Shown here: positions 1 to 8,240 of the stretch, piece by piece
Layout of the letters: every line of letters starts with the position of its first letter
How positions within the stretch are numbered: position 1 is the stretch's first letter
Assembly (NCBI GenBank): GCA_046734455.1
Contig: JBKPRJ010000012.1
Location: 1-47,373 of the forward strand
DNA from: DATEOR01 sp046734455
Lineage (GTDB): Bacteria; Actinomycetota; Thermoleophilia; Gaiellales; Gaiellaceae
DNA length: 47,373 nt
Reading direction: 5' to 3'
The notes under the pieces: model-generated
The model's database searches: none
The model's input: the letters and a program-made list of their open reading frames with translations, nothing else
Told to the model about the DNA's origin: nothing
Made by a program: the position numbers and the translations under genes

Positions 1-887
1 CGGTGGAGCTGGCCGATGCGCGCATGCTTCTGAATCGTGTCCACGAGGACGGGGAGGAGCGGCGCGACCTCGGCGCTCCACTCCTCGGCGCTCGCATCGG
101 GCGTCGTCGCGTCGGCCTCGTAGCCGTAGTGCTCGAAGTCCTCCGCGTACCGGGTGAGAAGGATCGTGCGGGCCGCGTTGTCGTAGGCGAAGGGCGGGAG
201 CGGCAGCGCGACGCGGTTCTCGCGGCGCGTGGCCGTGCGGACTTCGCGGCCGAGGTGCTCGGAGAGGAGTGCGAGCGTCTCGTCGAGCTCCTCGATCCGC
301 CCGACGTGGTTCAGCGGCAGCTGCTTCTCGAGGTCGCGCTGCACCGCCCAGTGGACGTCCTCGACGTCGCCTCCCGGAAGCGCGCCCACGAAGCTGCGGA
401 AGTCCTCGACCACCTCCAGAGGCTCTTCGGGCAGCCGGGGGAACCACTCCTCCTCGCCGAACCGCGCGACGAAACGCGGCTCCCGCAGGAGGATCTTGGA
501 CTGCCACGCCGACCAGAGCCTAGTGCCGGGGTGCCGCACGACCGCGAAGCGAAGCCAGCCGTCCTCCTCCAGGACTCGCTTGCGCTCGTCGCCTTCGTAG
601 TCGACGAGGCGGAGTCCTTCCGGCCACAGGCTCATGTCATGGACGGTGAGGGAGGGCGACACCTCGGGGAGCGTCGAGTGCAGGAAGGTCTCGGGCTGCA
701 TGCCCGCCAGCCCGGAGAGGAGCCAGAGGATCGAGGTGCAGCCACCCTTCGGAATCGGCACGAAGAGGATCTTCAGCTCGGGGAGCACGACCGTCCGCTG
801 GGCGACGTGCTTCGCGAAGGGCAGTTCCGTCTCTGCGCGCGCGCCGTTCGAATGGCCGGCGACGGTCTCGACCGCCCTCTTCTGCAT
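1..887 (-). CDS. Sulfotransferase (family 2 type), C-terminus cut by window edge
   Basis: Reading leftwards from ATG 887 gives 295 codons that run off the window without a stop, so the C-terminus is missing. Residues 43-52 (VPIPKGGCTS) match the 5'-phosphosulfate-binding loop of HNK-1/chondroitin-type sulfotransferases, and residues 113-128 (RFAVVRHPGTRLWSAW) match the 3'-phosphate-binding segment with its Arg and Ser. Members of this family move sulfate from PAPS to a sugar hydroxyl. The start is secure: an in-frame TAG lies 12 bases upstream and no other start fits between. No Shine-Dalgarno is seen; TAGACT six bases before the ATG suggests a leaderless mRNA. The gene is divergent from the membrane glycosyltransferase-like gene at 1000. 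The sugar acceptor cannot be read from sequence. Confidence 0.85.
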   Translation of the reverse strand, partial: MQKRAVETVAGHSNGARAETELPFAKHVAQRTVVLPELKILFVPIPKGGCTSILWLLSGLAGMQPETFLHSTLPEVSPSLTVHDMSLWPEGLRLVDYEGDERKRVLEEDGWLRFAVVRHPGTRLWSAWQSKILLREPRFVARFGEEEWFPRLPEEPLEVVEDFRSFVGALPGGDVEDVHWAVQRDLEKQLPLNHVGRIEELDETLALLSEHLGREVRTATRRENRVALPLPPFAYDNAARTILLTRYAEDFEHYGYEADATTPDASAEEWSAEVAPLLPVLVDTIQKHARIGQLH

Positions 888-893
888 CCGCTC

Positions 894-899
894 AGTCTA
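894..899 (-). promoter_or_regulatory. -10 element TAGACT, leaderless start of sulfotransferase
   Basis: TAGACT on the minus strand lies six bases before ATG 887, and no ribosome site is present. The TAG is also the in-frame stop that fixes the start codon. Confidence 0.55.
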
Positions 900-956
900 T
901 TCAAGCGCGGTGGGCCCAAACGCGACTTCCGATGCGGCGCTGGGGGCTCTGCCGCC

Positions 957-966
957 TAGGTAAGCT
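957..966 (+). promoter_or_regulatory. Putative promoter TAGGTAAGCT upstream of the gene at 1000
   Basis: TAAGCT (961-966) fits TAnnnT and would start transcription about 27 bases before GTG 1000. The twelve bases TAGGTAAGCTGC recur exactly at 2740-2751, ahead of the next gene, which supports a shared regulatory element. Confidence 0.4.
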
Positions 967-999
967 GCCGCGTCATTCCTCCTCGCGCGGCGCTCGCCG

Positions 1000-2742
1000 G
1001 TGGCTTCGGCCCCGCGCTCCACGGCCGGATCCCGAGTGTCTTCGACCCCCTCGACTCCACCAAGCGACGTTCGCCGAGGCGGGCTGACGCGCGCACAGTG
1101 GCTCGACATGGCCGCGGCCGGAATCGCGATCGCGCTCTTCCTCGCGATCCAGTTCTTCCTGCTGCTGGGGCCCCACCCGTTCGACCCCGCCAAGTACTTC
1201 TCGACGGCGGTCCACTTCCCCAACGTGGGGGCCGATCTCTGGACGCTCCGCATCGGGCTGGTCGGTTCGGTCGTCGTCGCGGTCAAGCTGATGGGAGCGA
1301 ACGAAGCGGCGCTCTATGCGGTTCCGGTCGCGGCAGGCGTCCTGCTCGTCACCGCCGTCTACGGGACGATGCTGGCGCTCTTCCGGGACCGGATCCTCGC
1401 GGTCGCCGCCGCGCTCGTCGCCGCGCTGAACACCGACTTCCTCCTGAACTCGAGCTTCATCTTCCCCGACACCGCCGCGACGGCGACCTTCGCCACCGGC
1501 TTTCTCTTCCTCGTCCTCGGCGGGCTCACCGCGCGCGCCTCGAACCCGTGGGTTCCGCGCGGCGCCGTCCTCGCCGCGGGGTTCTTCTTCGGCTGGACGT
1601 ACCTGATCCGCGACTTCAGCCCGATCCTGACTCCCACCGTCATCGCTGCGGCGCTCGTCCTGCACTACCCGTGGCGGCGTCTCGGTCTCATGGCGGCGGC
1701 TGCGGTGACGACGGGGATGCTGGAGTTCGTCTACGGCGCGCTGCAGTACGGAAAGCCCTTCATCCACTTGCAGAAGCTCCTCGAGCACCGAGACCAGGCC
1801 TTCACCCCGTCGCGCGCGATCACCATCGAGAACGTCCAGCGCGAGACCCAGAACCCGGGCGGTGCGCTGCTCGTGCTGCCGCGCATCATTCTCTCCTGGA
1901 GCAGCGGCTGGTTCCTGCTCCTCCTGGCGCCCATCTTCGTGGTCGCGCTCATCCTCATCCGCGACCGCCGCCTCTGGCTGCTCGCGACATGGTGCCTCGG
2001 GTTCTGGGTGGCGATGGTGTGCCTCGCGCTGGGCGAGCTTCCCTCCGGCCGGTGGATCGTGAACACGACGAACGTCCGCTACTGGTACCCCCTGTTCCCC
2101 GTGCTCGCGATGAGCGGGTTCGCGGGGCTCTGGTTGCTCGTGCGCAGGTTCACCCCTCCGCCCAGGGCGCTCATCGTCGCCCAGCTCGCCGTGGTCGCAC
2201 TCGCGGCGCTCATCCTGGTTCCGGGCGTCGCGGAGTTCAAGAGCTGCACCCCCGAGAAGGTCTGGCGTAACGACCCGATGGTCCGCTGGCACGAGCTTCG
2301 CTCCTGGCTCGCGACCGACGAGGCTGCGTCCTTCGACAAGATCGTGACCGACCGGATCACCGCCCGGGAGATGGATCCCGTCTTTCTGAGCGCCCTCGCC
2401 GGCGACCGGGTCTGGAGCGGGGCCGTGAAGCCCTGGCCGCAGTCCGGCGAGCGCATCGAGCCGACCGAAGCTCTCGACACGTCCATGATCCTCCTGAACC
2501 GGCGCCGGCTGAGCCTGATTCCGGACAGCGCGGCCAAGATCGATGCGCTCATGAGCGAGTGGACGGCGGTCTTCGTCAGCGGCGACGGGGCGCTCGTCCT
2601 CCTCGCACACCGGGCTCCCGGCGCGGGGGAGGCCGCGATGCCCTCGCCGTGGTGGGAGCGGACGACCGAGCGGGCCAACCCCCGGTGGGGATGCGGCATC
2701 AATCCCTTCGCGAACAGGCCGGACGTGGCTCCAGCCCGCTAG
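1000..2742 (+). CDS. Polytopic membrane protein, GT-C/PMT-like glycosyltransferase
   Basis: 580 residues from GTG. After about 35 polar residues there are roughly ten hydrophobic segments (first near 37-57, last near 395-412), then a soluble C-terminal part of about 160 residues. An acidic residue in the first outer loop (D in HPFDPAKYF) and a long hydrophobic core followed by a soluble tail are typical of GT-C enzymes, which use polyprenyl-phosphate sugars on the outer face of the membrane. I recognise the architecture, not a specific member, so donor and acceptor are unknown. The start is the first in-frame codon after the TAGGTAAGCT promoter and has no clear Shine-Dalgarno. Sulfotransferase genes flank it on both sides, consistent with a glycan that is built and then sulfated. 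Confidence 0.6.
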   Translation: MASAPRSTAGSRVSSTPSTPPSDVRRGGLTRAQWLDMAAAGIAIALFLAIQFFLLLGPHPFDPAKYFSTAVHFPNVGADLWTLRIGLVGSVVVAVKLMGANEAALYAVPVAAGVLLVTAVYGTMLALFRDRILAVAAALVAALNTDFLLNSSFIFPDTAATATFATGFLFLVLGGLTARASNPWVPRGAVLAAGFFFGWTYLIRDFSPILTPTVIAAALVLHYPWRRLGLMAAAAVTTGMLEFVYGALQYGKPFIHLQKLLEHRDQAFTPSRAITIENVQRETQNPGGALLVLPRIILSWSSGWFLLLLAPIFVVALILIRDRRLWLLATWCLGFWVAMVCLALGELPSGRWIVNTTNVRYWYPLFPVLAMSGFAGLWLLVRRFTPPPRALIVAQLAVVALAALILVPGVAEFKSCTPEKVWRNDPMVRWHELRSWLATDEAASFDKIVTDRITAREMDPVFLSALAGDRVWSGAVKPWPQSGERIEPTEALDTSMILLNRRRLSLIPDSAAKIDALMSEWTAVFVSGDGALVLLAHRAPGAGEAAMPSPWWERTTERANPRWGCGINPFANRPDVAPAR

Positions 2743-2749
2743 GTAAGCT
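2740..2749 (+). promoter_or_regulatory. Putative promoter TAGGTAAGCT overlapping a stop codon
   Basis: This is a second copy of the element at 957. Its TAG (2740-2742) is also the stop codon of the preceding gene. ATG 2807 lies 57 bases downstream, so a leader of about 50 bases is expected. Confidence 0.4.
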
Positions 2750-2806
2750 GCACCGCGATCCGCTCTGCTTCCGCGGAGCGACCACTGCCCTCGGACGGGT
2801 TCGCGG

Positions 2807-3892
2807 ATGGGACTCTCGGTCGAAGAACAGCAGACAGTGCAGGCCGCTGCCGATAGCGCCGCCACGCCGGCCGGGCGTTCGCTCGTGCTCGTGGCCGGCT
2901 CCGGCCGAAGCGGCACGAGCCTCTTCACCGGAATCCTCCAGCGCCTCGGCTTCTACGTACCCGAGCCGGAGGTCCCCGCCGACGAGACGAACCCGCGCGG
3001 CTTTGCGGAGTCGCAGTGGGTGGTCGAGTTTCACACGCGCCTCCTCCGCAAGGCCGGCGTCCAGGTCTCGGATGCCCGCCCGGCCGCCTGGTCGCTCATG
3101 GCGGACCTCACGCTCGAGGACGAGGTGGCGGACGAGTTGCAGAAGTGGCTCTACGCGCAGTTCAAGCAGTCCGACCACCTGATCATCAAGGACCCGCGCC
3201 TCTCCTGGTTTCTGCCCCTCTGGCGCCGCTGCGCGTCAGGGCTGGACGTCACGCCGCGCTTCGTCACCGTTCTGCGCCACCCGGCGGCCGTGATCGACAG
3301 CAAGCAGCGCTATTACGGCCACTGGCAGGGGGACATCAGCCGCACGGCAGGGTGGTTGAACCAGTCGCTCTTCACCGAGCGGGCGACGCGTGAGACGCAG
3401 CGCGCCTTCGTGCGTTACGAGGATCTCCTCGACGACTGGACGAAGTCCGTTGCGCGTGTCGGCGACCTCCTCGCGCTGAAAGTCATCCAGGACGCGCCGG
3501 CGGCGTCCATCGTGCGCGTGCACGACTTCGTCGACCGGAACCTGAGCCGGTCGCGCGCGACCTGGGACGGCTTCGACATCCCGGAGGGGCTGCGCGAGCA
3601 GGTCGACCACGCCTGGGAGCTCCTGATGGAGCTCGCCGATCAGCCCGACTCGGCCGGGCTCCGTGATCGACTCGATGCCGCCCGCGCCGCGTACATCGAG
3701 CTCTACGAGGATGCCGAGGCGATCGCGCAGTCCTCGATCGCCGCCTCCCCCACGACGTCCGGTCGCGGCGGTACCACCCTCGTCCGTGTGGGCAGGAAGG
3801 TACCGAGGGGGTTACGCGAAAAGCTTCCTATGAGCTGGCGAAAGGCGGCGTATCGCGCCGCGCGACGCGGCGGCGGCACCCGAAGCCGTTGA
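2807..3892 (+). CDS. P-loop sulfotransferase
   Basis: 361 residues. The PAPS-binding loop is plain at 31-39 (GSGRSGTSL), followed at 151-166 by RFVTVLRHPAAVIDSK, the 3'-phosphate-binding segment with Arg157 and Ser165. IIKDPRLSWF (about 126-135) is a further typical core element. The C-terminal 70 residues are basic and low in complexity (RKVPRGLREK near the end). There is no signal peptide or membrane segment, so it should act in the cytoplasm with PAPS before export. It is clearly different from the partial sulfotransferase at the window edge and closer to the general Sulfotransfer_1/3 group. ATG 2807 has no obvious ribosome site, but no other in-frame start lies upstream of the conserved loop. 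The acceptor is unknown. Confidence 0.85.
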   Translation: MGLSVEEQQTVQAAADSAATPAGRSLVLVAGSGRSGTSLFTGILQRLGFYVPEPEVPADETNPRGFAESQWVVEFHTRLLRKAGVQVSDARPAAWSLMADLTLEDEVADELQKWLYAQFKQSDHLIIKDPRLSWFLPLWRRCASGLDVTPRFVTVLRHPAAVIDSKQRYYGHWQGDISRTAGWLNQSLFTERATRETQRAFVRYEDLLDDWTKSVARVGDLLALKVIQDAPAASIVRVHDFVDRNLSRSRATWDGFDIPEGLREQVDHAWELLMELADQPDSAGLRDRLDAARAAYIELYEDAEAIAQSSIAASPTTSGRGGTTLVRVGRKVPRGLREKLPMSWRKAAYRAARRGGGTRSR

Positions 3893-3930
3893 ACGGGCGT
3901 TACGAGGGTAAGAAACCTGAGATCATCGAC

Positions 3931-3945
3931 ATGAGCAGAACGTGA
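3931..3945 (+). CDS. Possible 4-codon leader ORF (MSRT) overlapping the next start
   Basis: ATG AGC AGA ACG TGA ends so that its TGA overlaps the GTG start at 3942 (GTGA). TGAGAT lies seven bases before the ATG, a poor match to the TAnnnT boxes seen elsewhere. Two other transcription units in this window begin the same way (21393-21413 and 18844-18870). It may feed ribosomes to the main GTG, or may be chance. Confidence 0.25.
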   Translation: MSRT

Positions 3946-6212
3946 CGACTTCGCGAGACAAGACCCTGGAGCCCGAGACGCAGGAGGCCTTGGACGTCGA
4001 AAGCCTTGCGCCGGCGACCCCCGAGACCGAGGTCTCGGACGACCCGCGCGAGCGCGCCGTCCAGGGGTTTCACGCCCGTCATCGCGGCCTCCGGTTGGCG
4101 CCGGTCGTGGTCGTCATCCCCGCCTTCAACGAGGAGGATGCGATCCGGCCGGTGCTCGACGACGTGCCGCGAGAGGCGTGCGGCCTCGCCGTCGACACGA
4201 TCGTCATCGACGACGGAAGCTCGGACGCGACGGCCGACGTTGCGCGCGACGCGGGAGTGTACGTCGCTGCGCTCGATCAGAACTCCGGGCAGGGAACCGC
4301 GCTGCGCATCGGCTACCGGCTCGCGCGCGAGCTCGGCGCGAAGTACATCGTCACCCTCGACGCCGACGGGCAATGGGATCCGGCGGACGTCTCCCGGATG
4401 CTCGAGCCGATCCTCGCGGACGAGGCCGATTTCGTCCTCGGGTCGAGGGTGCTCGGGCGCACGGAGACCGACGACTCGGTGCGGAAGGCCGGCGTCCGCG
4501 TCTTCGCGTTCGTGGTGCGGCTGCTGACAGGCGCACAGGTCACCGACACATCGAGCGGCGTCCGCGCCTTCCTCGTCGAGGTCACCGACACGGTGCGGCA
4601 GGAGGAGCCCCAGTACCAGGCTTCGGAGCTCCTCGTCGGGGCGATCTGCCAGGGCTACCGCATCGCGGAGCGTCCGGTGGTCATGCGCAAGCGCACCGCC
4701 GGCGAGAGCAAGAAGGGCCACAACTTCCTCTATGGCCTCCGCTACGGCCGCGCGCTCATCCGGACGTGGTGGCGCGATCGGAACGTCGGTCCCGTCGCAC
4801 CGGCGGCCGTGGCCGCGGCCCGCAATCGCCCCGCGCCGAACCCGGTCGTCCACGTGCTCTCGCAGAACTGGCTAGCCGCCGCTGTCCTCACGGGCGGCGT
4901 CGCGCTGCGGGCGATCATGGTCTTCGCCTACACGCCGTTCCTCTGGGTCCCCACCTCGAACGGGTATCTGGCCGCGGCGGATGCCGCCCAGCCCGGCGAG
5001 GCCCATCCCTGGGGATACTCGGGGTTCCTCTGGCTCACCGACGGGCTCGGCACGCGGGAGGTCGTCATCATCCAGCACGTCCTCGTGCTCGGGCTCGCGG
5101 GAGTTCTCTACGCGTTCCTCGTGCGCCGAGGCGTCCTCAGGTGGCTCGCAGCGCTCGCGATCCTGCCGCTCAGCCTCTCGCCGCTCCTCGTCAACATCGA
5201 GCACCACCTGCTGCCGGAGACGCTCTTCATCGTTCTCGTCGCCGCAGCGCTGCTCGTGCTCGTGTGGTCTCCGGACCGCCCCTCCCTCGTCGCGTGCGCG
5301 GCCGCGGGCCTCGTCGCCGCCTTCGCAGGGTTCATGCAGCTCTTCGGCCTCGTAATGATCGTCCCGATGGTCGTGTACCTCATCTGCCGGCGCGTCGGCG
5401 TCGTCCGGCTCGGGGCGCTGCTCGTCGCGTTCGCGATCCCGCTCGGCGGCTACCTCGTCTGGATGCACCAGACGCACGGCGTCTATGCCTTCACGACCTG
5501 GCGGGGGAAGCACCTGTACGCGCGGGTCGCTCCGTTCGCGCAGTGCGACCGCCTCGGCACGCTCACCGCAGCGCAGCAGAGCCTCTGCGACCCGCGTCCT
5601 CTCGACGCCCGGCCCGGCCCCGAGAACTACCTGTGGGGTGACCGCAACGCGCCGGTCCGCACGCTGCCGGATTCCGTCGTGCTCGGCTACGCCCGCAAGG
5701 TGATCGCGCACCAGCCGCTCGACTACGTCAAGGCGGTGGCCGGCGGAACGGCGCACGCCTTCTATCCCGGCCAGCGCCAGCGCAAGCGGGAGCCGTGCGT
5801 CGGAAACTGGGGCTTCTCGGACGCGATGCCGCCCAACTGCCCCGCCGAAGGGGCCGCCAGTGCGGGGTGGCGCACGCACCCCGTCTCCGTCGATCGTACG
5901 CTCGCGCATGGGCTGAACTGGTATGCGCGCCTCGACTATCCGATCGGGCCGGCGTTCCTCGCCTGCGTGCTCGCGACCCTCTTCGCCCTCCTCTGGCGGC
6001 CGCGCGCCGGAGGCTGGCGGCTCCGTCTCGACGCCGCACTCTTCGGCGTGGTCGGGATCGCGCTGATGACCTCCGCGATCGCCACCTCGAACTTCAACTA
6101 TCGCTACACGGCGATTCTGTACTGCACCCTTCCGATCGCAGCCGCGATTGCGCTTACGCAGCTCGCTGCAATCCGCCGCCCGTCGGAGCGGCCGGTCCCC
6201 TCGCCCGCGTGA
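3942..6212 (+). CDS. GT2 glycosyltransferase fused to a GT-C-like membrane domain
   Basis: 756 residues. An acidic, probably disordered stretch (1-50) precedes a DPM1/GtrB-like GT2 domain (about 54-290) with VVVIPAFNEED, IDDGSSD (89-95) and LDADGQWDP (139-147), the metal and nucleotide-sugar motifs. The rest (about 290-756) is a polytopic domain with roughly nine hydrophobic segments and a large extracytoplasmic loop with four Cys between about 525 and 635. GT2 enzymes of this kind load a sugar onto polyprenyl phosphate, and GT-C domains use such lipids, so one chain may both make and use its donor. The start is GTG 3942 without a Shine-Dalgarno; a 4-codon leader ORF overlaps it. The stop overlaps the GTG start of the next gene by four bases (GTGA), indicating coupling. 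Confidence 0.7.
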   Translation: MTTSRDKTLEPETQEALDVESLAPATPETEVSDDPRERAVQGFHARHRGLRLAPVVVVIPAFNEEDAIRPVLDDVPREACGLAVDTIVIDDGSSDATADVARDAGVYVAALDQNSGQGTALRIGYRLARELGAKYIVTLDADGQWDPADVSRMLEPILADEADFVLGSRVLGRTETDDSVRKAGVRVFAFVVRLLTGAQVTDTSSGVRAFLVEVTDTVRQEEPQYQASELLVGAICQGYRIAERPVVMRKRTAGESKKGHNFLYGLRYGRALIRTWWRDRNVGPVAPAAVAAARNRPAPNPVVHVLSQNWLAAAVLTGGVALRAIMVFAYTPFLWVPTSNGYLAAADAAQPGEAHPWGYSGFLWLTDGLGTREVVIIQHVLVLGLAGVLYAFLVRRGVLRWLAALAILPLSLSPLLVNIEHHLLPETLFIVLVAAALLVLVWSPDRPSLVACAAAGLVAAFAGFMQLFGLVMIVPMVVYLICRRVGVVRLGALLVAFAIPLGGYLVWMHQTHGVYAFTTWRGKHLYARVAPFAQCDRLGTLTAAQQSLCDPRPLDARPGPENYLWGDRNAPVRTLPDSVVLGYARKVIAHQPLDYVKAVAGGTAHAFYPGQRQRKREPCVGNWGFSDAMPPNCPAEGAASAGWRTHPVSVDRTLAHGLNWYARLDYPIGPAFLACVLATLFALLWRPRAGGWRLRLDAALFGVVGIALMTSAIATSNFNYRYTAILYCTLPIAAAIALTQLAAIRRPSERPVPSPA

Positions 6213-8233
6213 CCGCGCGCCCGGGCGGCGGGCTCGGCGCGCTCCTCGACTTTCTCTCCGACTGGGCCGTCGCGGCTCTCGCCGTCTGGACTCTGATCGC
6301 GTACGGAGGAATGGCGACGGAGGCGCGGGTCGACGTGCTCACGCCGATCTGGCTCGTGACGCTGCCGCTCCTCGCGCTCGGGCTCATCTGGCTCCGCAGG
6401 GACAGAGACACGGCGGTGCCCGCGCGAGCGGAGACCCCGGCCGCCTCCCACCACCGAAGCTGGTGGGCTCCGGCGGTCAGCGTGGCGACTGCGCTCGCGG
6501 CTGCGACCATGGCTGTTGCCGGAGTTCCCTGGCCCGTCGTCTGGGCGTTCGCCCTCTGCTCGTTCGCCGCAGCAGTTTTCGGCGTGCGGCGCAGGCTCTC
6601 GCCCGTACCCGCGGCCGAGCAGCCGTCGAGCGGGCACGTCTTCGCCGCGGTCTCCGCGCTCGTCGTGGCGGGGATGTCCCTCTTCCTGGAGCGGCCGAGC
6701 ACGGACGACGTCTTCTACGTGGGCCGGGCGACGGCGACCGCCGACCTGAACCACATCCCCGTCCGCGACGTCATCTTCACGCAGGAGCAGGTCGACCGCT
6801 CCGGAGGCACGGGCCTTCCCACCGATTCGTTCTCGGCTCTCCAGGGCGCGGTCGGACAGCTCTTCCATGTCCATCCTGCATCGGTCGCGTACTACCTCGT
6901 GCCGCCGCTCATGTCGTTCCTCGCGGTGTGGGCGCTGTGGCGGCTGCTCCGGCTCTGGACCCCGCGCCACGTCGCACTCTGCTTCGCGCTCGGTCTCGTC
7001 TTCTGGTTCTGGAGCGCGCAGAACATCGATCAGGGCGGGTTTCCCTACGTCGGCAGCCTCACCCGCGGCAACTACTTCATCACCCGTATCTGGCAGGGGA
7101 AGGTCGTCCTGGTGTGCTGGCTCGTGCCGACGTTGTACGCCTACCTGACGAGCTGGCTCGCCGGCCGTGACCGGCGCAACGGGGTCCTGATCTTCGCCGC
7201 CGCCATCGCAGGGATCGGCCTCTCCTCTTCAGGCGCGTTCGTGCTCCCACTCGTCTTCCTCGCGGGCGCCGTCGCGTTCGCCCTCCTGCGCGCGTGGGTC
7301 CCGCTCGCGCTTCTCGCCGTGGTGGCGGCCATTCCGTTCGCCATCGGCTTTTCGGCGGCGAAGGAGTTTCCGCTGCCCGCGTTCGAGACAAATCAGCCCC
7401 CGACGGACTGGTACTACACAGCGGTTTTCGGCACGGGCGCGATCGCCTTCGTCGGGACCGTTGCCGTTCTCCTCGGACCCTGGCTTGCGCGGCGCGGGCC
7501 CGCGGCGGCGATGACGCTCGGCGTTGCCGGCGTCACGATCCTCCTTCTCGCTCCGAGCCTGTTCGCCGCGGTCGACAACATCTTCGGCCTGTACGCGCCC
7601 GGAGCACTGCGGCGGACGCTGTGGGTCGCGCCGCTCCCCGTGGGCGTCGGCCTGCTCGCGGCCGCGCCCTGGGGCGAGCTCGCCGCTCTCGCGGGGAAGC
7701 GCCTCACCCGCCTCGAGGGATGGAGCCGGGGCTGGCGGGCGGCCGGGCTCTTGGCGGGGTCGATCGCCGCGCTGCTCATCCTGTTCGGCCATCCACTCTG
7801 GCGGGCGAGCGACGACGCCTCGTACTGGCACAGCCGCCCGCGCTGGAAGGTGGATCAGAAGGCGCTCGTCTCGGCCCACGCCATCCTCAGTCGCTACCAG
7901 GGAACCGGCTCGATCCTGACGGACAAGCCGATCATGGCGCTGCTCCCGATCATCGGCGTCGAGCCGAAGGCGGTGAACGCGCGCACCCTCTACGTCCAGC
8001 GCACGTCCGAGCCCGCCGCGCGGACCCAGGAGCGTCTCCTGTTGACCCAGTTCGTCACCAACCAGCGCCCCTTCCCGAGCAACGAGGCGATGCGCCGCGC
8101 CGTGGCCGACCTCGACGTCGGCCTCGTGTGCCTCCCGCGCGGGCACGTCCAGCAGAGAGCGCGCCTCGAGGCCGTCGGGGTGTTCCGGCCGAGCTTCGAG
8201 GTGGCGGGCTTCAAGTGCTACTCGAGGCCGTGA
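6209..8233 (+). CDS. Large polytopic membrane protein, GT-C-like
   Basis: 674 residues starting at GTG 6209, which overlaps the upstream TGA as GTGA. About twelve hydrophobic segments are visible. An outer loop near residues 170-205 carries DDVFYVGRATATADLNHI and later RSGGTGLPTDSF, and a conserved-looking loop TRGNYFITRIWQGK (about 290-303) follows TM segments. The acidic DD after a hydrophobic segment is what GT-C glycosyltransferases and related proteins show. The last 120 residues are soluble. I do not recognise a named family; a role in moving or polymerising polyprenyl-linked sugars is inferred from neighbours. The reading frame stays open well upstream of 6209, but that part is a shadow of the preceding gene, so GTG 6209 is preferred. 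Confidence 0.55.
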   Translation: MTARPGGGLGALLDFLSDWAVAALAVWTLIAYGGMATEARVDVLTPIWLVTLPLLALGLIWLRRDRDTAVPARAETPAASHHRSWWAPAVSVATALAAATMAVAGVPWPVVWAFALCSFAAAVFGVRRRLSPVPAAEQPSSGHVFAAVSALVVAGMSLFLERPSTDDVFYVGRATATADLNHIPVRDVIFTQEQVDRSGGTGLPTDSFSALQGAVGQLFHVHPASVAYYLVPPLMSFLAVWALWRLLRLWTPRHVALCFALGLVFWFWSAQNIDQGGFPYVGSLTRGNYFITRIWQGKVVLVCWLVPTLYAYLTSWLAGRDRRNGVLIFAAAIAGIGLSSSGAFVLPLVFLAGAVAFALLRAWVPLALLAVVAAIPFAIGFSAAKEFPLPAFETNQPPTDWYYTAVFGTGAIAFVGTVAVLLGPWLARRGPAAAMTLGVAGVTILLLAPSLFAAVDNIFGLYAPGALRRTLWVAPLPVGVGLLAAAPWGELAALAGKRLTRLEGWSRGWRAAGLLAGSIAALLILFGHPLWRASDDASYWHSRPRWKVDQKALVSAHAILSRYQGTGSILTDKPIMALLPIIGVEPKAVNARTLYVQRTSEPAARTQERLLLTQFVTNQRPFPSNEAMRRAVADLDVGLVCLPRGHVQQRARLEAVGVFRPSFEVAGFKCYSRP

Positions 8234-8240
8234 GGAGAGG

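Noticed and set aside
3..959. Long plus-strand open frame rich in Arg and Glu over the first kilobase
   Set aside because: It is the shadow of the sulfotransferase on the minus strand, which has clear PAPS-binding motifs; the plus-strand product has no recognisable domain.
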